Assembly (NCBI GenBank): GCA_965221295.1
Contig: OZ244879.1
Coordinates: forward strand, 744,001 to 808,000
Direction: 5' to 3'
DNA: 64,000 bases
Source of the DNA: Bin87 sp965221295
Lineage (GTDB): Bacteria > Chloroflexota > Dehalococcoidia > Lucifugimonadales > UBA3495
The notes under the pieces: model-generated
Database searches by the model: none
What the model was told of the DNA's origin: nothing
Seen by the model: the letters and a program-made list of their open reading frames with translations, nothing else
Made by a program: the position numbers and the translations under genes
Part shown: positions 34,251 through 41,232 of the stretch, piece by piece
Numbering within the stretch: position 1 is the stretch's first letter
Layout of the letters: every line of letters starts with the position of its first letter

Positions 34251-34700
34251 ATGCCCGTAACGGCTGAAGAAACCCAGGCGGCCAACCGCGACCGGATCGG
34301 CCGCCTGTCGATACCGGCGCCGAAAGGCATCGTGCTGAGCGATCTCGACTGGGTTCACCAGATCGCCGACCAATACCGGTTGGAGAACCTGGACCTCTCC
34401 GCCGGTTCGGTGGTGTTAGAGCGTACCGTAGCGACCGGCGGCCGTTGCTTCTGCTACCCGGACGGAACGTGGTTGATCGGGCTATCACTGCCAAGGCTGC
34501 AACGTTGCGGCCGCGAGGGAATGGAAGGCATCCTGGCCCACGAGCTGTTGCACGCATGGTTGTGGTCGCGCCACGGTTACTCCGGGCACGGGCGTTTGTT
34601 TGGAGCGCACGCCTCGGCCCGGGGCATCCCCAGATGGTGCTCCGGCGTCCACGAATTCCAGCGGCAGGGACCGCAGCAACTGCTGCTTTTTGATGCTTAG
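34251..34700 (+). CDS. SprT-like zinc metallopeptidase domain protein
   Basis: A 149-residue protein with the zinc motif HELLH in EGILAHELLHAWLW near residue 94, then a downstream His in YSGHGRLFGAHA that could be the third ligand. This order is like minimal SprT/WLM-type peptidases. It lacks a secretion signal. It starts 6 bp after the quinone oxidoreductase stop, so the two are probably co-transcribed. The substrate is unknown; SprT-family members elsewhere act on DNA-bound proteins. Confidence 0.7.
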   Translation: MPVTAEETQAANRDRIGRLSIPAPKGIVLSDLDWVHQIADQYRLENLDLSAGSVVLERTVATGGRCFCYPDGTWLIGLSLPRLQRCGREGMEGILAHELLHAWLWSRHGYSGHGRLFGAHASARGIPRWCSGVHEFQRQGPQQLLLFDA

Positions 34701-34942
34701 AGGCGCTGACGCGAGCGCCGGTGCGCCTGACCACGGCGAGCCCGAACCGTTGACCGCTCAGTCACGGCACGTTGCGGTATCCCGATTCCGTTCTGAACCG
34801 TCGACTGTATTGTTGTTTCGTCGCAATATAGCGCAAATCCTTTGAGAACCATCACTGTAATCTTTGTCAAGGATTATTTCAGTCAATTTGACGGAATTAA
34901 CCGATTTTTGGGCCTTTTGTCGCCCCGCCGTTCGGGGGCCAT

Positions 34943-34971
34943 TTGACAGAGGGCACGAATGAGGCTAAACT
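34943..34971 (+). promoter_or_regulatory. Strong sigma-70-like promoter of the panD-methyltransferase unit
   Basis: TTGACA and TAAACT are separated by 17 bp, identical in both boxes and spacing to the promoter at 24669. Transcription would begin near 34978 and give a leader of about 440 nt before panD. The upstream 240 bp (34701-34942) are AT-richer and contain nothing else recognised. Confidence 0.7.
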
Positions 34972-35418
34972 CCCTGACTAGCAAAAGCAGGTCTGCACGC
35001 CCATCAACCTGCCCTTAAACAAGGAGGCCATATGAGTGCAGCCGCGCCAAAAGCGCACCGGCAACCGCCGGACCCTGACTCTACGCTGCCCCGCGGTATG
35101 CGGGGAGAGTCTGCCGATCACTTCGGCCGTTCAGCTTACCGGCGGAGGCTTACTGCCCTCCTACGTGGCCGGGGCTGCCATCAGCTTCCTTGCGAGCCTT
35201 AGCTGCCGCAAGCGTAAACGGGCTGCGGGATTAGCGACCCGCGCGATGCCCACCTGAACCCGGCTCTTCGACGCGACGTCGGCCGCGGTATAAGCATTGT
35301 CCTCACCTTCCTGGGGAACGCTTGTGCCTGCGTCGGACTCGACGCCGGATGGGCCGAGCGCTGCCAGCCGTGTCCGGATTGCTCGGGGCCCGGCGCAACT
35401 CACCCCAGAGGAGACAAC
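34972..35418 (+). other. Long GC-rich structured leader upstream of panD
   Basis: Several hairpins can be drawn: GACTCT and AGAGTC enclosing CCCCGC and GCGGGG at about 35075-35111; GGCCG-type arms near 35112-35130; GCGGG and CCCGC at about 35224-35246. The leader is unusually long for the window. A cis-regulatory RNA, a leader peptide or an unidentified small RNA are all possible. I could not match it to a known RNA family; tmRNA, RNase P RNA and 6S landmarks were looked for and not found. Confidence 0.45.
35032..35202 (+). CDS. Candidate leader peptide, 56 residues
   Basis: ATG at 35032 follows an excellent AAGGAGG site with 6-bp spacing and lies about 55 nt after the predicted transcript start. 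The product (MSAAAPKAHRQPPDPDSTLP, then an Arg-rich segment ending CHQLPCEP) resembles nothing I know. Codon use is only moderately like that of neighbouring genes. It could be a leader peptide coupling translation to panD expression, or the ribosome site of a gene that has been lost by frameshift. Confidence 0.4.
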   Translation: MSAAAPKAHRQPPDPDSTLPRGMRGESADHFGRSAYRRRLTALLRGRGCHQLPCEP

Positions 35419-35808
35419 ATGAGGGAGATTTTGAGATCCAAGATTCACCGTTGCTGGATCACCGGAGCCAACTTGGGCTACGTGGGCAGCATTCTCATCG
35501 ACCGCGACCTGATGGACATGTCGGACATCGTCCCGTTCGAAAAGGTCCAGGTCGTGAACTGCAACAACGGCGAGCGGTGGGAGACCTACGCTCTTCCTGG
35601 TGAACGCGGCAGCGGTGTCATATCGGTGCAGGGCGCGGCGGCGCGCTTGTGCCAGGTCGGGGACTGCGCCATCATCATGGCCTACGAAGTCACAGACACG
35701 GAAGTTGACCAGCGCATGATCCTCGTGGACGAAAACAACAAGTTCCTCGAATGGATCGAAGGATCGATGTATGCCGAGCCCCAACGAGAGCCCGTCGCGC
35801 TTTTCTGA
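35419..35808 (+). CDS. panD: Aspartate 1-decarboxylase, pyruvoyl type
   Basis: A 129-residue PanD that decarboxylates L-aspartate to beta-alanine. The self-cleavage site is YVGS with Ser24 as the pyruvoyl precursor; the catalytic Lys8 (SKIHR), NGERWETYAL with the substrate Arg and Tyr, and GERGSG are present. The usually invariant Asn of the NGAAA motif is Gln here (SVQGAAARL), which may alter substrate recognition. No panB, panC or panE lies nearby. Instead the 3' end overlaps the first of three methyltransferases by 38 bp, so beta-alanine may feed methylation and not only pantothenate. Start: ATG after AGAGGAGACAAC. Confidence 0.93.
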   Translation: MREILRSKIHRCWITGANLGYVGSILIDRDLMDMSDIVPFEKVQVVNCNNGERWETYALPGERGSGVISVQGAAARLCQVGDCAIIMAYEVTDTEVDQRMILVDENNKFLEWIEGSMYAEPQREPVALF

Positions 35809-36631
35809 AAGCGAAACCGAAGCATACTATGACGCCGAGGACGCCCTCTACCGTTCCTTCTGGGATGCAGAGGGCAGCCTTCACTGGGGCGTGTTTGAAA
35901 GCGACCCTCAGTCTGGAGACTCCGGGCAGATCCGGGACAAATTCCTCGCCGCCTGCTCAAAACTCAATGAGATCATGCTAGAGAATTCCGGCATCGGTGG
36001 CGACTCTCACGTACTGGACCTGGGGTGCGGCAACGGCAACACCTCGCTGTGGCTGAGCCGCGCCACCGGCGCGGCCGTTACCGGCATAGACCTGAGCGGC
36101 GTCAGAATAGACAACGCCAATGAATCCCTGGCCAACGCGCCTGATTTGGCCGGGCGGGTTGCCTTCCACAAGGCCTCAGCGACGGACCTGCCCTTCGGTG
36201 ATGGGGCCTTCACCCACGTTTGGAGTCAGGCAACCATCTACCACGTCCCCGACAAGGCGACGACCCTGCGCGAGGCCTACCGCGTCCTTCAACCCGGCGG
36301 GTTCATGGTTTTCGACGACCTGACCAAGCCCAAGCCCAACATCAGCGATGAGGCGCGGGCCTTTGTGTACGACCGACTTCTCTTCGACACGGATTTCAGC
36401 TTCTATTCGTATATGGACGCCCTTCGGGAGGCGGGATTCCGCGTACTGGACGCTCGGGACCTGTCGTCGCACCTGGCGCATAGTTATACCTGTCTATCCG
36501 CGATGGCGGCGACGGGCGAAGACGCGGGCCGGCAGGCCCGTTTCGCGGCTCTATCCGACGCCTATCTGAAGATGGTCAGCGCGGTCCACAATGAAGAACT
36601 GGGTTGGGCGCAATACCGATGCGTGAAATAG
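35771..36631 (+). CDS. SAM-dependent N-methyltransferase 1, sarcosine/dimethylglycine-like
   Basis: A 286-residue class I methyltransferase. Motif I is HVLDLGCGNGNTS near residue 80, the ribose-binding acid lies in TGIDLSGVRI near residue 103, and HVWSQATIYHVPDK near residue 153 matches the WSQ region of sarcosine/dimethylglycine methyltransferases, followed by VLQPGGFMVFDD. The start lies inside panD, overlapping it by 38 bp in another frame, which suggests translational coupling and a linked function. It is a close paralogue of the next gene. Candidate substrate: beta-alanine or its N-methyl derivatives. Confidence 0.85.
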   Translation: MPSPNESPSRFSESETEAYYDAEDALYRSFWDAEGSLHWGVFESDPQSGDSGQIRDKFLAACSKLNEIMLENSGIGGDSHVLDLGCGNGNTSLWLSRATGAAVTGIDLSGVRIDNANESLANAPDLAGRVAFHKASATDLPFGDGAFTHVWSQATIYHVPDKATTLREAYRVLQPGGFMVFDDLTKPKPNISDEARAFVYDRLLFDTDFSFYSYMDALREAGFRVLDARDLSSHLAHSYTCLSAMAATGEDAGRQARFAALSDAYLKMVSAVHNEELGWAQYRCVK

Positions 36632-36681
36632 ACGCCAACCTTGAATCGGCGCACCGTACCCAACCCCCAAAAGGAGATACT

Positions 36682-37533
36682 ATGGCAACGGCAACCGGGC
36701 ACCGGTTTTCTGAGCACGAAACCGAGGAATACTACGACGCCGAGGACGTGATCTACCGTTCGGTGTGGGACGCCGACGGCAGTGTGCATTGGGGCGTTTT
36801 TGACGGGAAGTCCAAGGGCGCCAACATCCGCGACGAATTCTTGGCGGCCGGGATCCGGCTCAACGAGCTTATGGTGGAATGCGCCGGCATCGACGAAACT
36901 TCAAAGGTGCTGGACGTAGGATGCGGCAACGGCACCACGGCGACTTGGCTGTGTCGCGCCAGCGGAGCCCATGTTACCGGCATCGACCTGAGCGGCGTGC
37001 GCATCGAAAACGCGGTGGAATCGCTGTCAAAGGTTCCAGACTTGGCCAAGAAACTCGCCTTCGAGAAAGCCTCGGCTACTGAACTGCCATTCCCGGACGG
37101 CGCGTTCACCCACGTTTGGAGCCAGGCCACCATCTACCACGTGCCGGAAAAGGTGAAGGTTCTGGAGGAAGCCTACCGAGTTTTGCAACCCGGCGGGTGC
37201 ATGATCTTCGACGACCTCACCAAGCCGCGAACCAACGTCAGCAAGTCGGCCCGCAAATTCGTTTACGACCGCCTGCTGTTCGATACCGATTTCAGCTTCT
37301 ACTCCTACATCGACGCGCTGCGGGAGACCGGCTTCCGGGTTTTGCAGGCCAGGGACCTTTCGTCCCATTTGGCGACGAGCTACACCTATCTGTCCAGGTT
37401 GGCTTCCATCGCGGAGGGTCCCGAAGGCTACCAAGAGCGGTTCGACTACCTTGCGGACGCCTACATGAAGACGGTGGAAGCCATCAACAACGGCGAACTC
37501 GGCTGGGCCCAGTACCTCTGCGTCAAGCAGTAG
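36682..37533 (+). CDS. SAM-dependent N-methyltransferase 2, paralogue of the preceding gene
   Basis: A 283-residue methyltransferase that aligns end to end with the preceding protein (for example HRFSEHETEEYYDAEDVIYR and HVWSQATIYHVPEK). Motif I is KVLDVGCGNGTTA. The pair looks like an old tandem duplication followed by specialisation, as would suit consecutive methylations of one amine. The ATG follows AAAAGGAGATACT, 50 bp after methyltransferase 1. Differences cluster in the N-terminal and C-terminal parts, which in this family shape the substrate pocket. Confidence 0.85.
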   Translation: MATATGHRFSEHETEEYYDAEDVIYRSVWDADGSVHWGVFDGKSKGANIRDEFLAAGIRLNELMVECAGIDETSKVLDVGCGNGTTATWLCRASGAHVTGIDLSGVRIENAVESLSKVPDLAKKLAFEKASATELPFPDGAFTHVWSQATIYHVPEKVKVLEEAYRVLQPGGCMIFDDLTKPRTNVSKSARKFVYDRLLFDTDFSFYSYIDALRETGFRVLQARDLSSHLATSYTYLSRLASIAEGPEGYQERFDYLADAYMKTVEAINNGELGWAQYLCVKQ

Positions 37534-37580
37534 GCTGGGAGCCACGCCCAGTGCTACGTTCACAACGGAGCGGGAAAACG

Positions 37581-38225
37581 ATGCAAGAATCGGGAAACAT
37601 CGGGTCGGAAGACCGGGTGCAGTGGGTATATTCCTCCACCAATAACCAGGAACTCGCCGAGCGGTACGATCAGTGGGCAAGGGAATACGACGACGACCTG
37701 GAAAACACCTTCGTTTGGCTGGCTCCACGCATGGGAGCGGAAACGCTGGCCGGCCACGTGACCAAGAACGCTAGAATTCTGGACGCTGGCGCCGGCACCG
37801 GCCTGGTGGGTGTGGAATTGCAACGATTGGGGTATGGCGACATCTGCGCCATGGACCTGTCCGAGGGGATGCTGGAGGAAGCGAGGGCCAAGGGCTGCTA
37901 CAACGACTTCCGCCAAATGGCCTTGGGAGGTCGCCTCGACTTCGACTCTGATTCCTACGACGCGGTCATCAGCATCGGTGTCTTCACTCCTGGCCACGCT
38001 CCGCCCAGTTCATTGGTGGATTTGTGCCGCGTCACCAAGCCCGGAGGCCACATCGTGTTCAGCCTGCGCCCTGACACGCACCTGGAATTGGGCTTCAAAG
38101 AACAGCAGGACGCCCTGGTCGAAAGCGGGGCTTGGACGCTGGTGCAGGTTACGGAACCGTTCCAACCCCTGCCCAAGGGCGAGCCGGAGGTGATGCACCA
38201 GATCTGGGTGTACCGGGTCAACTGA
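37581..38225 (+). CDS. SAM-dependent methyltransferase 3
   Basis: A 214-residue class I methyltransferase of a different subfamily from its two neighbours. It begins with YDQWAREYDDDLE near residue 27, a pattern of Williams-Beuren/UbiE-like enzymes, and motif I is RILDAGAGTGLVG near residue 61, with CAMDLSEGMLEEA near residue 84 and VTKPGGHIVFSLRPDTH near residue 148. It is the last gene of the panD unit, 47 bp after methyltransferase 2, and is followed by a terminator-like hairpin. It could supply the final methyl transfer or act on another product. Confidence 0.82.
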   Translation: MQESGNIGSEDRVQWVYSSTNNQELAERYDQWAREYDDDLENTFVWLAPRMGAETLAGHVTKNARILDAGAGTGLVGVELQRLGYGDICAMDLSEGMLEEARAKGCYNDFRQMALGGRLDFDSDSYDAVISIGVFTPGHAPPSSLVDLCRVTKPGGHIVFSLRPDTHLELGFKEQQDALVESGAWTLVQVTEPFQPLPKGEPEVMHQIWVYRVN

Positions 38226-38254
38226 CCGCCGCTCCTGACGCCGAGCAATCCAAG

Positions 38255-38284
38255 CGGGTATGGTCGCACCGTCCATACCCGTTT
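38255..38284. terminator. Probable terminator after the methyltransferase cluster
   Basis: CGGGTATGG pairs with CCATACCCG around a 9-nt loop, followed by TTT on the plus strand. It lies 30 bp after methyltransferase 3 and about 48 bp from the end of the converging HTH gene, so it may serve both. Confidence 0.55.
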
Positions 38285-38331
38285 CAAGTTCGCCTGTATC
38301 GACGGCGGATCAGAAGGTTGCTACCGGGGGC

Positions 38332-38730
38332 CTATTCTCGGGTTTCCATGGGTAGGCCCTGATCCTGGACCTCCAGGAGGCACTCGGGGCAGCGCTGCCA
38401 GGCCTCGTGGCCAGTGGCCGGCCAGATGTCCTCGCCCTTCATCCCGCAGAGGAAGAAGGGCTCCACCTCTTCGATCCCAAGGCTCTCCAGGTAATGAACC
38501 ACGCCTTCCTTGCGGGGGTTGTCGTACCACCACGGCGTCAGGGTGCGGGCTAGGGCGTGAATGTCTTCCTTGAACCCGTCGGAGTATTCTTCAGCGTTTT
38601 CCGGGATGTCAACCATCCAACGCGAACCGTCCTTGGTGGCTTGCAGTTTCCCATCACGTACATCCTGGCGAATGACGCTCTGGGACACGTTCAATATTCG
38701 GGAAGCTTCCTGGATGGTGACGCGGGGCAT
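38332..38730 (-). CDS. MerR/excisionase-type HTH protein with unknown C-terminal domain
   Basis: A 132-residue protein. Residues 1-45 form a helix-turn-helix of the excisionase or MerR-like kind (TIQEASRILNVSQSVIRQDV followed by a wing with KLQATKDGSRWMVDIP). The remainder contains two CxxC-like pairs, FFLCGMKGEDI and RCPECLLEV, possibly a zinc site. It may be a DNA-binding regulator. It lies between ilvB and the panD unit and converges with the latter. Its targets are not evident. Confidence 0.7.
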   Translation of the reverse strand: MPRVTIQEASRILNVSQSVIRQDVRDGKLQATKDGSRWMVDIPENAEEYSDGFKEDIHALARTLTPWWYDNPRKEGVVHYLESLGIEEVEPFFLCGMKGEDIWPATGHEAWQRCPECLLEVQDQGLPMETRE

Positions 38731-38831
38731 GTCGTTGCACCTCTATCGGCGATTCTCGTTGGGCGCTGGGGCTATTTCTATCACTAACGTCGCAGGGGGG
38801 CAAGTCCCCTCTCCACGGGGAGCCGATGCGC

Positions 38832-40526
38832 TCAGCGGGCCGCGAGGGCGGTGCGCGGGTCTTCCATGGTATCGGCTAGCGATCCGCCGGGAGGCACCAT
38901 CGGGAACACGTTGGTCTCCTGCTCGACGACGAATTCGATGAGGAACGGCCCGTCGTACGCCTGGGCTTGTCGCAGGGCGTCTGCCACGTCCTCCTGGTGT
39001 TCCACTCGCAACGCCGGGATGCCGTAGGCATTGGCGAGTTTGACGTAGTCCGGGCCGGGCATGGGCACCTCCTTGATGTGCCCGTCGAAGAACATTTCCT
39101 GCCATTGGCGCACCATGCCCAGGTAGCCGTTGTTGAACAGGGCGATCTTGATGGGCAACTTTTCCTGCACGGCGGTGATCAGTTCCTGCAGGGTCATCTG
39201 GAAGCCACCGTCGCCGGCGACCGACCAGACGGTTGACCCGGGCCGACCCAGCTGCGCGCCCAACGCCGCGGGAACCTCGAATCCCATGACTCCCAGGCCG
39301 CCGGAGGTCACCAACGAGTTGGGCCGGTTCAAAAACAGGTACTGAGCCGCCCACATTTGATGTTGGCCTACTCCCGTCACCACCACCGGGTCGGCGTTCT
39401 GCTGGATGACTTCGTTCATCTGCGCCAAGACCTGCTGGGGCATCAACCCTTCGGACGGAGGGATCGCCAGGGAAGGATGTTCGGACTTCAGCTTCCCGAT
39501 GGCTGCCATCCATTCGGACCGTTCGGCTCGCTTGACCAGGGGAATCAGGGCCTGCAATACGGGGCGGGCATCGCCGACGAGGGGAACCTCGACCGGCACG
39601 ATGCGACCCACCTGGCTGGCCTCGATGTCGAGGTGGATGATGCGCGCGTGAGGCGCGAAGCCGGACACTCGCCCGGTGACGCGGTCGTCGAACCTCATGC
39701 CGAGGCCAATGATCACGTCGGCCTGGTCCACCACCATGTTGCACCAATACATGCCGTGCATGCCGAGCATCCCAAGGCTCTGAGGATGGTTGCGAGGGAA
39801 ACCGCTCAGGCCCAACAGCGTATTTATCACGGGGATGCCAGTCGCTTCGGCCAGTTGGCGCAGTTCCTCGAAGGCTCCCGAGTGAACGATGCCGTGCCCG
39901 GCGATAATCACGGGGCGTTCGGCCTCGTTGATCAGGGTGGCGGCCTTGTGGACGTTTTCCAACGTTTCAGGCGAGATCGCCGGCGGCGCCGTCTGGGGAA
40001 CCTCCGGGTATTCGAACTCCGCCTCCTCCAGTTGTACGTCGCGGGGCACGTCGATCAGAACCGGGCCGGGCCGACCTTCCTGCGCCACCCGGAAGGCGTC
40101 GCGGATGGTGCGCGGCAGGTCGGCGGCGGACAAAACCAGGTAGGTGCGCTTGGTGCATACCGCCGCGATGCTGCAGATGTCGCACTCCTGGAAGGCCTCG
40201 GTGCCCAGGGCGGCGCGGGCCACCTGCCCGGTGATGGCAACCATCGGCACGCTGTCGGACTTTGCCCCCATTATCCCGGTCACGAGATTGGTGGCGCCGG
40301 GGCCGGAGGTGGCGACGCAGACCCCAGGCTTGCCGGTCACGCGGGCATAGCCGTCGGCGGCGTGGGCCGCGGATTGCTCATGGCGGACCAGGACGTGGCG
40401 CAACTGCGGATAGGACCACAGCGCGTCATAGAAGGGCAAAATGGCCCCGCCGGGGTGTCCGAAGAGCACGTCCACGCCCTCACGCAGCAAGCTTTCGCAG
40501 ATGATTTCTGAGCCTTTGAGCTTCAC
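38832..40526 (-). CDS. ilvB: Acetolactate synthase, large subunit
   Basis: A 564-residue thiamine-diphosphate enzyme condensing pyruvate to acetolactate, or pyruvate with 2-ketobutyrate, in valine, leucine and isoleucine synthesis. FGHPGGAILPFYDAL near residue 24 and the catalytic Glu in RHEQSAAHAADGYAR near residue 48 are present; the ThDP/Mg motif is VAGDGGFQMTLQEL near residue 428 ending IALFNN. The GTG start at 40526 is chosen because it follows CGGAGATACGCC; the longer frame would run into the T-box leader. No ilvN regulatory subunit or ilvC lies downstream in the window. Confidence 0.95.
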   Translation of the reverse strand: MKLKGSEIICESLLREGVDVLFGHPGGAILPFYDALWSYPQLRHVLVRHEQSAAHAADGYARVTGKPGVCVATSGPGATNLVTGIMGAKSDSVPMVAITGQVARAALGTEAFQECDICSIAAVCTKRTYLVLSAADLPRTIRDAFRVAQEGRPGPVLIDVPRDVQLEEAEFEYPEVPQTAPPAISPETLENVHKAATLINEAERPVIIAGHGIVHSGAFEELRQLAEATGIPVINTLLGLSGFPRNHPQSLGMLGMHGMYWCNMVVDQADVIIGLGMRFDDRVTGRVSGFAPHARIIHLDIEASQVGRIVPVEVPLVGDARPVLQALIPLVKRAERSEWMAAIGKLKSEHPSLAIPPSEGLMPQQVLAQMNEVIQQNADPVVVTGVGQHQMWAAQYLFLNRPNSLVTSGGLGVMGFEVPAALGAQLGRPGSTVWSVAGDGGFQMTLQELITAVQEKLPIKIALFNNGYLGMVRQWQEMFFDGHIKEVPMPGPDYVKLANAYGIPALRVEHQEDVADALRQAQAYDGPFLIEFVVEQETNVFPMVPPGGSLADTMEDPRTALAAR

Positions 40527-40591
40527 GGCGTATCTCCGTATTCGGTTGGTCGTTCTGCCTGCCAGCTCGTGCTGATGGCAAGTTGGGCCAC

Positions 40592-40870
40592 AAAAAAAAC
40601 CCGTCCCCATAGGGACGGGCCAGAACCCGCGGTACCACCCTATTTGCCATAACCGCCAGACGACGGCTCATGGCCACTCTAGCAGGACACCATCATGTCC
40701 CGTCGCTTCTAACGGGCAACGAACCCGGCCTGAGCTTATTAGCCGCCAAGATCTGAAGGCGGTTTTCAGCCGGCAACTCCGGAGTGATTTTGGGCGGGGT
40801 CGGCGCGTCTGCTTTCACCGTGCCAGACTCGCTACTGCGCGTTCGTCCCGCTTACTCGTCTCCATCGCAG
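40592..40870 (-). promoter_or_regulatory. T-box leader controlling ilvB
   Basis: The minus strand carries the T-box sequence GGGTGGTACCGCGGG (40626-40640) followed by the terminator CCCGTCCC, TATG, GGGACGGG and eight T residues (40592-40619). Upstream the stem I start is recognisable as GGAGACGAGTAAGCGGGACG. Uncharged tRNA of a branched-chain amino acid would be expected to prevent termination. The specifier triplet could not be fixed by eye; an ATC (Ile) lies in a plausible but unproven position. Confidence 0.92.
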
Positions 40871-41116
40871 TTTTTCGATTGAAGAATTTATCATGTAGGG
40901 GCAAGGTCGTCAAATTGTATTGGAGCCGTTTGCGTTTGCGCCATTTGGAACGCGGCGCGCTGTCTGGTTCACCTCAACCGATAGCCTTCCAAATCCGCAA
41001 TAGCCACATGCGGCTTGGGACGCCGGCTCGGGGATAAAGGCGCCGCGATCGCTACTGGCTATGACCAGAAAAGGGCGGGTTCCCCCACGTTTCCGGTTCA
41101 TTATGCCGAAACGCAA

Positions 41117-41146
41117 TTGACAAAGCCAATGCAGTGTCGTTAGTAT
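41117..41146 (+). promoter_or_regulatory. Promoter of the ABC transporter genes
   Basis: TTGACA and TAGTAT are separated by 18 bp, 87 bp before the ATG of the substrate-binding protein. The space between the T-box leader and this site (40871-41116) shows nothing else. Confidence 0.55.
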
Positions 41147-41232
41147 GCCGACAATCCGGCGAGCCGTTTGACCGGCGGGCCGAGAGGATACCCCACCATA
41201 GTCCTAACGATAGAAGGAGGGACACGGCTATC

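Noticed and set aside
33025..34734. 569-residue minus-strand frame opposite the quinone oxidoreductase
   Set aside because: Antisense shadow; begins in a real gene and runs into repeats, with no recognisable domain.
34972..35418. tmRNA, RNase P RNA or 6S RNA upstream of panD
   Set aside because: The 5' and 3' acceptor pairs, tag frame and conserved RNase P blocks were not found on either strand.
38743..39747. 334-residue Arg/Pro-rich minus-strand frame within ilvB
   Set aside because: Alternative frame of the ilvB gene, whose own frame is complete with ThDP motifs.
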